From: Bilophila sp964369665
GTDB taxonomy: Bacteria > Desulfobacterota > Desulfovibrionia > Desulfovibrionales > Desulfovibrionaceae
Assembly: GCA_964369665.1 (NCBI GenBank)
Contig: CAYJFS010000003.1
Span: 124,001-188,000, forward strand
DNA length: 64,000 nucleotides
Reading direction: 5' to 3'
A program made the translations under genes and the position numbers. Below, piece after piece: positions 1-9,511 of the stretch. The notes under the pieces were generated by a model, which was not told the origin of the DNA, did not search any database, and worked only from the letters and a program-made list of their open reading frames with translations. Within the stretch, counting starts at the first letter, position 1. Every line of letters starts with the position of its first letter.

Positions 1-252
1 TTTGGAGAATCCATGTTTCATAACAAAACAAATGCATCAAAAATTGCTTTACTTTGGCTTGCAGAATACCTTTGGTCTTTAGATTTTCATTTTATTGATT
101 GCCAAGTGCTTACCACACATATTTTGCGATATGGTGCAATGCTTATTCCAAGAAAAGAGTTTCTTCAAAGACTCACAAATGCTTTATCTACTGCAACCAT
201 TCAGGATTCCAAAGTAATATCATTACAACACATAACAGAAGAATATACATAA
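1..252 (+). CDS. aat: Leucyl/phenylalanyl-tRNA--protein transferase, C-terminal part
   Basis: The reading frame is open from base 1 and encodes the last 83 residues of a protein that starts outside the window. The string GESMF, followed by NASK, DCQ and a PRKEF segment, is the typical C-terminal part of Aat. This cytoplasmic enzyme adds Leu or Phe to proteins with N-terminal Lys or Arg and so marks them for ClpS/ClpAP degradation. The Met at base 13 is internal (the M of GESMF), not the start. Family assignment comes from motif recognition; the N-terminal half could not be examined. Confidence 0.85.
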   Translation, partial: FGESMFHNKTNASKIALLWLAEYLWSLDFHFIDCQVLTTHILRYGAMLIPRKEFLQRLTNALSTATIQDSKVISLQHITEEYT

Positions 253-534
253 CAATTCTTCCCCACTTTAGAGAAAATAACTCTAATCCTTGTCTAATAT
301 CTTCTTCTTGCTCATCTTTAGGTGGCTCTTTTTTGTACACTACCATACATTCCCCCAAAAAATGTTTTCTATCTTCTATAGCAAGCCTATTATAGGCTAT
401 AATACTTATGCATACTATTTCTTTAATGTATAGCTAAATATACTATACATATCCTTTATTCTATATAAAGAATAATAAATATACTTTTTATAAACAATAC
501 TTATAACATAGGTACTCCTCTTATATAAAGAATA

Positions 535-1827
535 CTATTGCTTATTTTGATCTATAACAAATATACTAGAGTCCTTTCCCCATGTATCTTGTAGATAAGA
601 CATATGTTTCTGGCAATCTAAGCACACTCCATTTGGTACAAACACACAATGTGTCATGCTCTGCTTTGATTGTGTTTCTATATGTATTAAGCCAAAACAA
701 TTACTACATAAACGAATAGATTCTTTCTGAAGCTCAAATACCCCAACAGTATCATAAGAAATTTCTTTTTCTCTAACCCACCAACCCTGTATTTCTTTAC
801 CTAAATAAGGCCTTTCAGGAGGATTAAAATACTGCTTAAGAACATCTTCACTACAAGCTTTTATCACTTCTGTAACTCTTGTAGGTTGTTGTATATCAAC
901 AAAAGCTCTGTCAGGCTCTTGTAAATATTTAAAAGACAAACCAGCAAGAGCAAGACATATACCTAAATTAATATATGGCAAACCACCTTGAATAGAATAT
1001 CCACCTTCTAAAACAACAAGGTCTGGCTCTAAAATTTCTGTCATTTGTGCATAACCTTCTGCTGTAAGATACATATTTGTTAATGGATCTGTATAATGAT
1101 TATCTTGGCCAGCTGAATTAATGACAAAGTCTGGTTTAAAATCTTGTAAAATGGGCATAACAACATTTTTCATAATGTATAAATAACCTTCATCACCTGT
1201 ACCAGGTGGCAAAGGTATATTTACTGTTTTTCCTAATGCTGCTGGACCACCATACTCATATAAAAAACCTGTTCCAGGATACACTGTATGGCCATCTTGG
1301 TGTAAAGAAATGAATAATGTATTAGGATCATTCCAATAAATATCTTGTGTCCCATCTCCATGATGACAATCTGTATCAACAATGGCTACTCTGTATTGCT
1401 TGTTGTATGTATGCCTAAGATACTCAAGCATAATTGCTTCAGTATTTATATTACAAAAGCCACGTGTACCATAGGTTACACGCATTGCATGATGCCCTGG
1501 AGGACGAACAAGAACAAAAGCTCTATCACACATGCCAGACATAATACAATCTACAGCCTGAATAGCCCCACCAGCTGAAACAAAATGAGATGGTGTGCAT
1601 ACTGCATCTATATTTGGAAGACAAAAATGGACTCTTTTTACATCTTGTTCTTGAGCTATTGCAGGCTTAAATTCCTGTATACCAGGAATATCAAATAAAC
1701 CTTCTTCATAGAGTTGATCCTGTGTATAGAGGAGTCTTTCTTCACGTTCAGGATGATTAGGAGCTATAGCCCAATCAAAAGCAGGGAAAAAAATAACACC
1801 TAACTTATGTATTGCTTGAGGAAACAT
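535..1827 (-). CDS. Histone deacetylase superfamily protein with C-terminal Cys tail
   Basis: A 430-residue protein with the arginase/deacetylase fold signatures: GHH at residues 111-113, a DTDCHHGDG block at 151-159 carrying the zinc-binding Asp and His, and HQDG near 176. The family removes acetyl groups from protein lysines or small amines (AcuC, acetylpolyamine amidohydrolase); the substrate here cannot be told. Beyond the catalytic core is an extra C-terminal part of about 60 residues with two CxxC pairs (374/377 and 402/405), which may bind a metal. The gene lies downstream of hldD on the same strand with a 66-base gap, so the two may be co-transcribed. Confidence 0.85.
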   Translation of the reverse strand: MFPQAIHKLGVIFFPAFDWAIAPNHPEREERLLYTQDQLYEEGLFDIPGIQEFKPAIAQEQDVKRVHFCLPNIDAVCTPSHFVSAGGAIQAVDCIMSGMCDRAFVLVRPPGHHAMRVTYGTRGFCNINTEAIMLEYLRHTYNKQYRVAIVDTDCHHGDGTQDIYWNDPNTLFISLHQDGHTVYPGTGFLYEYGGPAALGKTVNIPLPPGTGDEGYLYIMKNVVMPILQDFKPDFVINSAGQDNHYTDPLTNMYLTAEGYAQMTEILEPDLVVLEGGYSIQGGLPYINLGICLALAGLSFKYLQEPDRAFVDIQQPTRVTEVIKACSEDVLKQYFNPPERPYLGKEIQGWWVREKEISYDTVGVFELQKESIRLCSNCFGLIHIETQSKQSMTHCVFVPNGVCLDCQKHMSYLQDTWGKDSSIFVIDQNKQ

Positions 1828-1893
1828 TACTTACAACGTTATGTAATTATCGTCTAAAACACAATAATCAATGGTATCTGTATTTTATAATTC

Positions 1894-2868
1894 TTATAGG
1901 TGAGGATCATCAGAACACATGAGATAATTTTTTATATAATCCATAACACCTAATTCAAGGCTATGAAACTGAATATCACAATTATATTCTTTTAACCAGC
2001 TCATATTAGCTTCTGTAAAGTATTGATAACGGCCTTTTAGTTGTTCTGGCATATCAATATACTGTATATCTGGCTTCTTATCCAAAGCTGCATATACAGC
2101 ATTAGCAAGATCATTCCATGTACGTGCCTTACCAGATCCTACATTAAAAATACCATTAACATCTGGATGTTCAAGAAACCAATAGAGTATTTTTACACAG
2201 TCTTTAACATATACAAAGTCTCTCATTTGTCCACCATCTTGATATTCTGGCTTATCAGACTTAAATAAGTGAAAAGAATTTCCAGACATTATCTCTTCAT
2301 ATGATTTACAAATAACACTACGCATATTGCCTTTGTGATACTCATTAGGACCATATACATTAAAAAACTTTACATTTACAATCTGACTAAGAAGGTTTTC
2401 ACGATATGACCATACATCAAAAAGCTGTTTTGAATATCCATACATATTTAAGGGTTTTAATGTTAGTGTAGTAAGAAGATTATCAGAAAAACCCTTTGAA
2501 CCATCACCATATGTTGCAGCACTACTTGCATTAATAAATCGAGCTCCATGTTCAAGAGCATAAGTACAAACTAATTGCGTATAATGAAAATTATTTTCCA
2601 TTAAAAAATCAGCATCCCTTTCCGTTGTAGAAGAACATGCACCCATATGAAATACTGCTTTTATAGAATTTGGTGCTTTATCACCTTCTATCCATTTACG
2701 AAAAACATCTCTATGCACGTAATCTTTAAAACGCCTATTAACAAGATTATGCCACTTATCACTTGTTGAAAGATTATCAACAACAAGGATATCATCTATA
2801 CCTGCCTCATTAAGAAGCCAAACGATTGCACTGCCAATAAAGCCAGAGCCACCAGTAACTATATACAT
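1894..2868 (-). CDS. hldD: ADP-L-glycero-D-manno-heptose 6-epimerase
   Basis: A 324-residue extended short-chain dehydrogenase/reductase. The NADP-binding glycine motif GGSGFIG is at residues 6-12 and the catalytic YxxxK is Tyr143/Lys147. The overall sequence fits HldD (RfaD), which converts ADP-D,D-heptose to ADP-L,D-heptose for the inner core of lipopolysaccharide in the cytoplasm. Length is slightly above the usual 310. It sits between obg and the HDAC-like gene on the same strand. Other sugar-nucleotide epimerases are possible but less likely given the close similarity around the NVKFFNVYGP segment. Confidence 0.9.
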   Translation of the reverse strand: MYIVTGGSGFIGSAIVWLLNEAGIDDILVVDNLSTSDKWHNLVNRRFKDYVHRDVFRKWIEGDKAPNSIKAVFHMGACSSTTERDADFLMENNFHYTQLVCTYALEHGARFINASSAATYGDGSKGFSDNLLTTLTLKPLNMYGYSKQLFDVWSYRENLLSQIVNVKFFNVYGPNEYHKGNMRSVICKSYEEIMSGNSFHLFKSDKPEYQDGGQMRDFVYVKDCVKILYWFLEHPDVNGIFNVGSGKARTWNDLANAVYAALDKKPDIQYIDMPEQLKGRYQYFTEANMSWLKEYNCDIQFHSLELGVMDYIKNYLMCSDDPHL

Positions 2869-3026
2869 AACAACTCCAAATTACATGTAAACGCTATTTA
2901 CTCATCATTTCCAAAGTATTAAACTATACTATTATCTATTGAGTATGTTCTATACAAACAAGGTAAACACTTCTTAAAGCCAACGAATATTTTATGTATA
3001 AACAATCTCAATACCTGTTAGCTCTT

Positions 3027-4088
3027 CTACTGATTGATGAATTTTTTATAGTGAATGAACGGCGTATGTTGATCTATTGTTTCTTTTAATGCCCACATTG
3101 CATGTATGAGCTCTTCTAAACCTAGACCATTCTCGGCAGATATAAAATATATCTGTTTATTATCATAAATCGCTTTTTGTTTAAGTTTTTCTAAAACATC
3201 CACTGAACAAAGATCTATCTTATTAACTACTAATATTTGATGTCTCTTTATCAATTCTGCATCAAAAGATACAAGTTCTTCATTAACAAGCTCAAAACCT
3301 ACCCATGGATTACTATCATCCTTACAAACATCCTCTATGCTTAAAATATGTATCAAAAAACGTGTTCTTTCAATATGCTTAAGAAACCTATGTCCTAAAC
3401 CACATCCACTATGTGCCCCCTCAATAAGCCCAGGGATATCTGCCATAACTATCCGCTTATCTGGATCATACTCATCAATCATAACTCCAAGGTTTGGTAT
3501 TATCGTTGTAAAAGGATACGAAGCTATCTTAGGCCGTGCAGACGAAAGTTTGGAAATAAGTGTAGACTTCCCTGCATTTGGTAAACCAATGATACCTACA
3601 TCTGCAAGCAATTTTAACTCTAACCTTAAGGTTTTCTCTTCACCATGCTCTCCTTTCTGAGCAAAACGAGGTGTTCTCATTGTTGAAGATTTAAAGTGCT
3701 CATTCCCTTTACCACCACGCCCACCTTGTACAATTACATATTGTATATCTGGATCAGATAAGTCAAATAAAAAACGTTCTTCTATACCTCTTTGTTCAAA
3801 TACAAGTGTTCCAATAGGCAGCCGAATAAGGAGATCCATACCTTTTTTACCATGGCACTGACTACCTTTTCCTCCACGACCATTTTGAGCTTCATAATGT
3901 CGATGGACTCGAAAGTCATATAAGCTTAAAAGCTTTTTATCAGCTATAAATAGAATACTACCACCATCTCCACCATCTCCACCATCTGGACCACCTTTAG
4001 GAATAAATTTCTCTCGACGAAATGAAACACATCCATTACCACCATTACCTGCCTTTACATGAATAACAGCTTCATCAACAAAACGCAT
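3027..4088 (-). CDS. obg: GTPase Obg/CgtA
   Basis: A 353-residue Obg GTPase. The glycine-rich N-terminal Obg domain (residues 1-160, many GGxGG repeats) is followed by a G domain with P-loop GLPNAGKST at 168-176, DIPG in G3 and NKID in G4. Obg acts in 50S ribosome maturation and stress control. It follows rplU and rpmA on the same strand, the usual rplU-rpmA-obg order. A hairpin with a U-run lies in the 130-base gap after rpmA, so only part of the ribosomal-protein transcript may reach obg. Confidence 0.97.
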   Translation of the reverse strand: MRFVDEAVIHVKAGNGGNGCVSFRREKFIPKGGPDGGDGGDGGSILFIADKKLLSLYDFRVHRHYEAQNGRGGKGSQCHGKKGMDLLIRLPIGTLVFEQRGIEERFLFDLSDPDIQYVIVQGGRGGKGNEHFKSSTMRTPRFAQKGEHGEEKTLRLELKLLADVGIIGLPNAGKSTLISKLSSARPKIASYPFTTIIPNLGVMIDEYDPDKRIVMADIPGLIEGAHSGCGLGHRFLKHIERTRFLIHILSIEDVCKDDSNPWVGFELVNEELVSFDAELIKRHQILVVNKIDLCSVDVLEKLKQKAIYDNKQIYFISAENGLGLEELIHAMWALKETIDQHTPFIHYKKFINQ

Positions 4089-4164
4089 AGCTATCCTTAA
4101 AAAAATATCTTCTACTCTCTCACTTTAAGTATAAAGATGTCTATCAAACTATAAACATAAAAAC

Positions 4165-4189
4165 AAAAAAGGAAGGTTTAATCCTTCCT
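4165..4189 (-). terminator. Rho-independent terminator between rpmA and obg
   Basis: On the minus strand a 7-bp perfect stem (AGGAAGG paired with CCTTCCT, 6-base loop) is followed directly by six Us (plus-strand A-run at 4165-4170). It lies 30 bases after the rpmA stop codon and 77 bases before the obg start, so it would cap or attenuate the L21-L27 transcript. Confidence 0.75.
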
Positions 4190-4218
4190 CTTCATTGGAT
4201 TAACATTAAAACTCAAAT

Positions 4219-4488
4219 TTATGAAGCAATGGGTTGAATATGTACTCTTGTATATGCTTTACACTTCCTAAAATATTTTTCATACACAACAACACCATTA
4301 ATTTTTGCAAAAAGCGTATAATCACGACCCATACCTACATTATTTCCAGGATGAATTCTTGTGCCTAATTGACGAACAAGTATATTACCTGCAAGAACCT
4401 TCTGGCCACCAAAACGTTTTACACCACGCCTTTGACCTGCACTGTCACGACCATTACGTGAACTTCCACCAGCTTTCTTATGTGCCAT
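4219..4488 (-). CDS. rpmA: 50S ribosomal protein L27
   Basis: An 89-residue basic protein starting MAHKKAGGSS with the RNGRDS, GVKRFGGQ and GTRxHPGNNVG blocks diagnostic of bacterial L27. Its N-terminal tail reaches the peptidyl-transferase centre. There is no cleavable N-terminal extension of the Firmicutes type: the protein starts directly at MAHKK. It follows rplU by 12 bases, in one operon. Confidence 0.98.
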   Translation of the reverse strand: MAHKKAGGSSRNGRDSAGQRRGVKRFGGQKVLAGNILVRQLGTRIHPGNNVGMGRDYTLFAKINGVVVYEKYFRKCKAYTRVHIQPIAS

Positions 4489-4500
4489 GCTTGAATCCTC

Positions 4501-4812
4501 TTAACTGTACTGAATTTCTAAAATTTTAAGTGTAGTGTAGTCTTGACGATGCCCTTGAAGTTTACGTGAATCATTCCGGCGCCATTTTTTAAAAACAAAA
4601 ATCTTTTTACTACGACCATGTTCAATAACCGAAGCAATAACCTTGGCGTTTTCAACATAAGGTGTACCTATTTTTGTCTGTGCACCCCCAACTATAAAAA
4701 CCTTATCAAAGGAAACAGTCGTTCCAACTTCAACATTAAGTTTTGAAACAAATAGTTTTGTTCCTGCCTCTACACAAAACTGTTTGCCACCTGTTTCTAT
4801 AACTGCATACAT
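4501..4812 (-). CDS. rplU: 50S ribosomal protein L21
   Basis: A 103-residue L21 protein (MYAVIETGGKQ at the start, and a C-terminal FKKWRRND...GHRQ block typical of the family). A GTG codon lies immediately upstream in frame, but GGAGG six bases before the ATG at 4812 favours the ATG. It is the first gene of rplU-rpmA(-obg), with a good sigma-70-like promoter about 30 bases upstream. Confidence 0.97.
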   Translation of the reverse strand: MYAVIETGGKQFCVEAGTKLFVSKLNVEVGTTVSFDKVFIVGGAQTKIGTPYVENAKVIASVIEHGRSKKIFVFKKWRRNDSRKLQGHRQDYTTLKILEIQYS

Positions 4813-4837
4813 CACAAACCTCCAAAAAAGAGAAAAG

Positions 4838-4867
4838 AAAATAGCTTATGACAATGAAGGCTGTCAA
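4838..4867 (-). promoter_or_regulatory. Sigma-70-type promoter of rplU-rpmA
   Basis: Read on the minus strand, a perfect TTGACA -35 (plus bases 4862-4867) is followed after 18 bases by TATTTT (4838-4843). It lies 26 bases ahead of the rplU start. The -35 is seen directly; use as a promoter is inference. Confidence 0.6.
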
Positions 4868-5264
4868 GAAAAACTCATAATATAAACATTAAATACCAAA
4901 TCGGAATTTATTATAATGTACATAAAAAATAATTTTTATAAAAATTTTTATTCTATTGAGAACTACTTAATTTTAAATTATATATATAAAAAACTTAATA
5001 GGATAAAAATCCCTTACAGCTCTTATTTTTTAAGCCTCTATAAAAATTTTTTATAAAAAATTTTTCTTCCCCCTCTTCCCAAGATGTTCAAGCGAGATTA
5101 TTTATCCCTACAGTTAGGATGCTAACACTACTAAAGTGCTATATATGTCGTCACCTTAATGTCATTTAAATATAAAATGGTGTTAGGTACATTTCTTCTA
5201 TAAAAAGTTTTATTGGTGACATGATAGGCTTTATAAAACAATATTGTATTTAATTATCTTTTTT
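4868..5264. other. AT-rich divergent intergenic region rplU/groES
   Basis: About 400 bases with no plausible gene. It holds runs of A and T and, at 5123-5141, an imperfect inverted repeat (TAACACT, 5 bases, AGTGCTA). That resembles half of the CIRCE heat-shock operator but has the wrong spacing. A weak -10-like TATAAA lies near 5232. The groES control elements should be here, but none is clear-cut. Confidence 0.4.
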
Positions 5265-5280
5265 GGAGGATATTATTGTT

Positions 5281-5580
5281 ATGAACTTAAAACCATTAAA
5301 TGACCGTGTATTAGTAAAACGCCTTGAATCTGAAGAAAAAACTGCTGGAGGGCTTTATATCCCTGATACAGCTAAAGAAAAACCATCACGTGGTGAAATC
5401 ATTGCTGTAGGTCCTGGGAAATATGCAGATGACGGTAAAATTATTCCTATGACAGTCAAAACAGGAGATACTGTTTTATTTAATAAGTATGCTGGCACAG
5501 AGGTAAAGCTTGATAATATAGAGCACCTTGTTATGCGTGAAGATGACATACTTGCTATTATTTCTGAAGGTAAAAAGTGA
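5281..5580 (+). CDS. groES: Co-chaperonin GroES
   Basis: A 99-residue GroES: MNLKPLNDRVLVKR at the start, a mobile-loop region around EKTAGGLYIP, and a conserved C-terminal half. The ATG at 5281 is chosen because GGAGGA at 5265-5270 stands about 10 bases before it. A longer TTG-initiated frame from 5263 would overlap that ribosome-binding site. GroES caps the GroEL ring during ATP-driven folding in the cytoplasm. It is followed by groEL after 139 bases, an unusually long gap that contains two small hairpins. Confidence 0.97.
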   Translation: MNLKPLNDRVLVKRLESEEKTAGGLYIPDTAKEKPSRGEIIAVGPGKYADDGKIIPMTVKTGDTVLFNKYAGTEVKLDNIEHLVMREDDILAIISEGKK

Positions 5581-5594
5581 AGTAGAAAAAACTA

Positions 5595-5666
5595 AGAGAT
5601 TGGTAATCTCTAATAAATAACTTCATAACTAAGTATAATACTTCTGGTCCTTCTCTAGTAAGGATC
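5595..5666 (+). other. Two small hairpins between groES and groEL
   Basis: A 7-bp perfect stem (AGAGATT/AATCTCT, loop GGT, 5595-5611) and a second 7-bp stem with one G-U pair (5646-5652 with 5660-5666) lie in the groES-groEL gap. No U-run follows, so these look like RNA processing or stability elements rather than terminators. The function is inference. Confidence 0.4.
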
Positions 5667-5719
5667 AAAATCATTAAATTAACTGAAAACGACTATAAGT
5701 TTTTAGGAGGAAATTCCCA

Positions 5720-7375
<1,656 letters not shown>

Positions 7376-7395
7376 ACATACATAAATATTAAAAA

Positions 7396-7430
7396 ATACC
7401 CCAGGAGTGATTCACTCCTGGGGTATTTTA
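7396..7430 (+). terminator. Strong terminator after groEL
   Basis: A perfect 15-bp inverted repeat (7396-7410 with 7412-7426) with a G/C-rich core, followed by TTT. It is preceded by a run of As, so it would also work in the reverse direction. Confidence 0.9.
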
Positions 7431-7441
7431 TGTGATAAAAA

Positions 7442-8323
7442 ATGAACAGAAAACAATGGATTGAAAAGGTAACAAAACTTTTTATAAAAAAAAATATAGA
7501 TGCTCCAAAACTTTCTGCAGAACTGCTTCTCTGCTCTGCTTTAAAGATTAATCGTGTAGAACTTCATAGCTACCCATTAAAAATCATCCCTAACACTATA
7601 ACAACATCACTTAATGAACTTGCTGAAAGAAGGCTTAAAGGTGAACCATTAGCATATATTTTTGGAAAAAAAGAATTCTTCTCTCGAGAATTTTATGTAA
7701 ATAATAATACCCTTATTCCAAGACCAGAAACAGAGCTTCTTATAGAGTTTGCACTAACTACTCTAAACACCACTAATATCCATTTTATGGATGCAGGTAC
7801 TGGTAGCGGCTGTATTGCAGTAACATTATGTGCTGAAAAAGCAACATGGAAAGGTTTTGCTCTTGACATATCCTATAATGCATTAAAAGTAGCTCAATAT
7901 AATAGTCAAAAATATCATACAAATAAACAAATTACGTTTATTCAAGGAGACCTTGCATCAACAATACTGAATAAAGAATCTCTTGATCTTTATATAAGTA
8001 ACCCACCGTATATTAGTGAAGAAGAATATTCATGTTTACCTTGTGAAATTTTTTCTTTTGAACCTAAAAGAGCATTAGTTCCATCTCTATCTGTTAATAT
8101 GAACAAGGAAAATACTTATAGCTTAGGCATAGAAGCCTTTAAAACTATCATATATCAAGCTGAAAAAATGCTCAAGAAAGGTGGACTTCTTTTAATTGAA
8201 CATGGAGCCACACAACATACTATATTAGAATTGTTGTTAAAAAACAACATATGGGAAAATATTCTCTATCATAAAGATCTTTCAAAGAAACACCGTTTTA
8301 TAAGCGCTTATAAAGCAAAATAA
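7442..8323 (+). CDS. prmC: Release factor glutamine N5-methyltransferase
   Basis: A 293-residue protein with a helical N-terminal domain and a class I SAM-methyltransferase domain: DAGTGSG at 117-123 and the catalytic NPPY at 187-190, followed by EPKRAL typical of PrmC (HemK). It methylates the Gln of the GGQ loop in RF1 and RF2, improving termination. It begins only 12 bases after the groEL terminator and shows no clear Shine-Dalgarno, so expression may be low. prmC often follows prfA; that is not the case here. Confidence 0.93.
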   Translation: MNRKQWIEKVTKLFIKKNIDAPKLSAELLLCSALKINRVELHSYPLKIIPNTITTSLNELAERRLKGEPLAYIFGKKEFFSREFYVNNNTLIPRPETELLIEFALTTLNTTNIHFMDAGTGSGCIAVTLCAEKATWKGFALDISYNALKVAQYNSQKYHTNKQITFIQGDLASTILNKESLDLYISNPPYISEEEYSCLPCEIFSFEPKRALVPSLSVNMNKENTYSLGIEAFKTIIYQAEKMLKKGGLLLIEHGATQHTILELLLKNNIWENILYHKDLSKKHRFISAYKAK

Positions 8324-8494
8324 ACCTCTATCTTAAACACAATAAAAATATTTGTGGTAAAAAAAACACATTATTTTATATAATATCTAAAAATACTTGT
8401 CTAAAAACATAAAAACTATCAATATATTAAATAATATCAATATGTTAAAATTTTGGACTATTTTTTGCATAAGAATCTTTTTTGGAGGGGTAAT

Positions 8495-9409
8495 ATGCAA
8501 CAAACAACTATTCAACGTCCTTTTACATGCTCTGGTATAGGTGTACATAGTGGGAAACAGTCACATATTATAATAAAACCTGCTCCAGCTGACTCAGGTA
8601 TTACTTTTGAAGTAGTTGTTAATGCCAAAAAATATATCCTCAAACCATCACCAAGTGCTGTTATTGCTACCAAGTTATCAACAACACTAGGTAATGATAG
8701 TGTCTGTGTAAAAACAGTTGAGCATCTGCTCTCTGCTGTCAGAGGTTTACATATTGATAACATTCATATTTGTGTTTATGGTGGAGAAATCCCTATTATG
8801 GATGGTTCAGCAAAAACTTTTGCTGAAAAAATACTTCAAGCAGGCACTGTTTATCTACCAAATACAAAAAAAATTTTACAAATTACACACCCTATAGAAA
8901 TTAATGATAATGGGAAATATATCAAAGCACTACCATATAATGGTCTTTTTATAGACTATACAATTCAATTTCCACATCCAATTATTGGACGCCAAAACCT
9001 TGCATTAAAAATTACACCAAAAACTTATATGTCTATAGCTCATGCACGAACATTTGGTTTTCTTAAAAATGTAGAACAAATGAAAAGACAAGGCTTAGCA
9101 TTAGGTGGTTCATTAAAAAATGCTATTGTTCTTGATGAAAAAACAATCATTAACCAACAAGGACTTCGTTATCCTGATGAGTTTGTCCGACATAAAATGC
9201 TTGATTTTATTGGTGATATAGCTATGATGTCTTTGCCTATACATGGATACTTTGAAGTCTATTGTTCTGGACACCAACTTAACAATAGCTTTCTTCATCT
9301 TGCTAAAAAAGAAAATGCTCTAATAACCATAGAACTGAATAGCATAACAGAAAAATGTTTTTCAATATCTCAAACAACATACGATGATTCCATTGCTATA
9401 GTGCAATAA
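8495..9409 (+). CDS. lpxC: UDP-3-O-acyl-N-acetylglucosamine deacetylase
   Basis: A 304-residue LpxC, the zinc deacetylase that commits UDP-GlcNAc to lipid A synthesis. Zinc and catalytic residues are visible: His77 in VEHLLSA, His233 and Asp237 in the HKMLD block, and the general-acid His260 in the SGHQ block. The ATG at 8495 is preceded by GGAGGGG and gives the family's usual length; an in-frame TTG at 8453 lies upstream of that site and is rejected. Its presence shows a Gram-negative envelope with lipid A. Confidence 0.97.
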   Translation: MQQTTIQRPFTCSGIGVHSGKQSHIIIKPAPADSGITFEVVVNAKKYILKPSPSAVIATKLSTTLGNDSVCVKTVEHLLSAVRGLHIDNIHICVYGGEIPIMDGSAKTFAEKILQAGTVYLPNTKKILQITHPIEINDNGKYIKALPYNGLFIDYTIQFPHPIIGRQNLALKITPKTYMSIAHARTFGFLKNVEQMKRQGLALGGSLKNAIVLDEKTIINQQGLRYPDEFVRHKMLDFIGDIAMMSLPIHGYFEVYCSGHQLNNSFLHLAKKENALITIELNSITEKCFSISQTTYDDSIAIVQ

Positions 9410-9511
9410 TTAAAAACCTACTAAAAAATGCATAAACATATATAAAAATTTTTATTGTACAACAAATTATAATAAAATTTTCTCATTGCTAAAAAACTCT
9501 ATTATTCTTGT

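Noticed and set aside
99..395. 98-codon frame overlapping the aat end
   Set aside because: Overlaps the real aat frame and has no motif or ribosome-binding site; the part after 252 is non-coding.
384..398. Small hairpin AGCCTA-TTA-TAGGCT downstream of aat
   Set aside because: Only 6 bp, no U-run, over 130 bases from the stop codon; not strong enough to call a terminator.
5123..5141. CIRCE-like inverted repeat upstream of groES
   Set aside because: The spacer is 5 bases where about 11 separate the matching cores in CIRCE, and one base of the arm mismatches; not called as an HrcA site.
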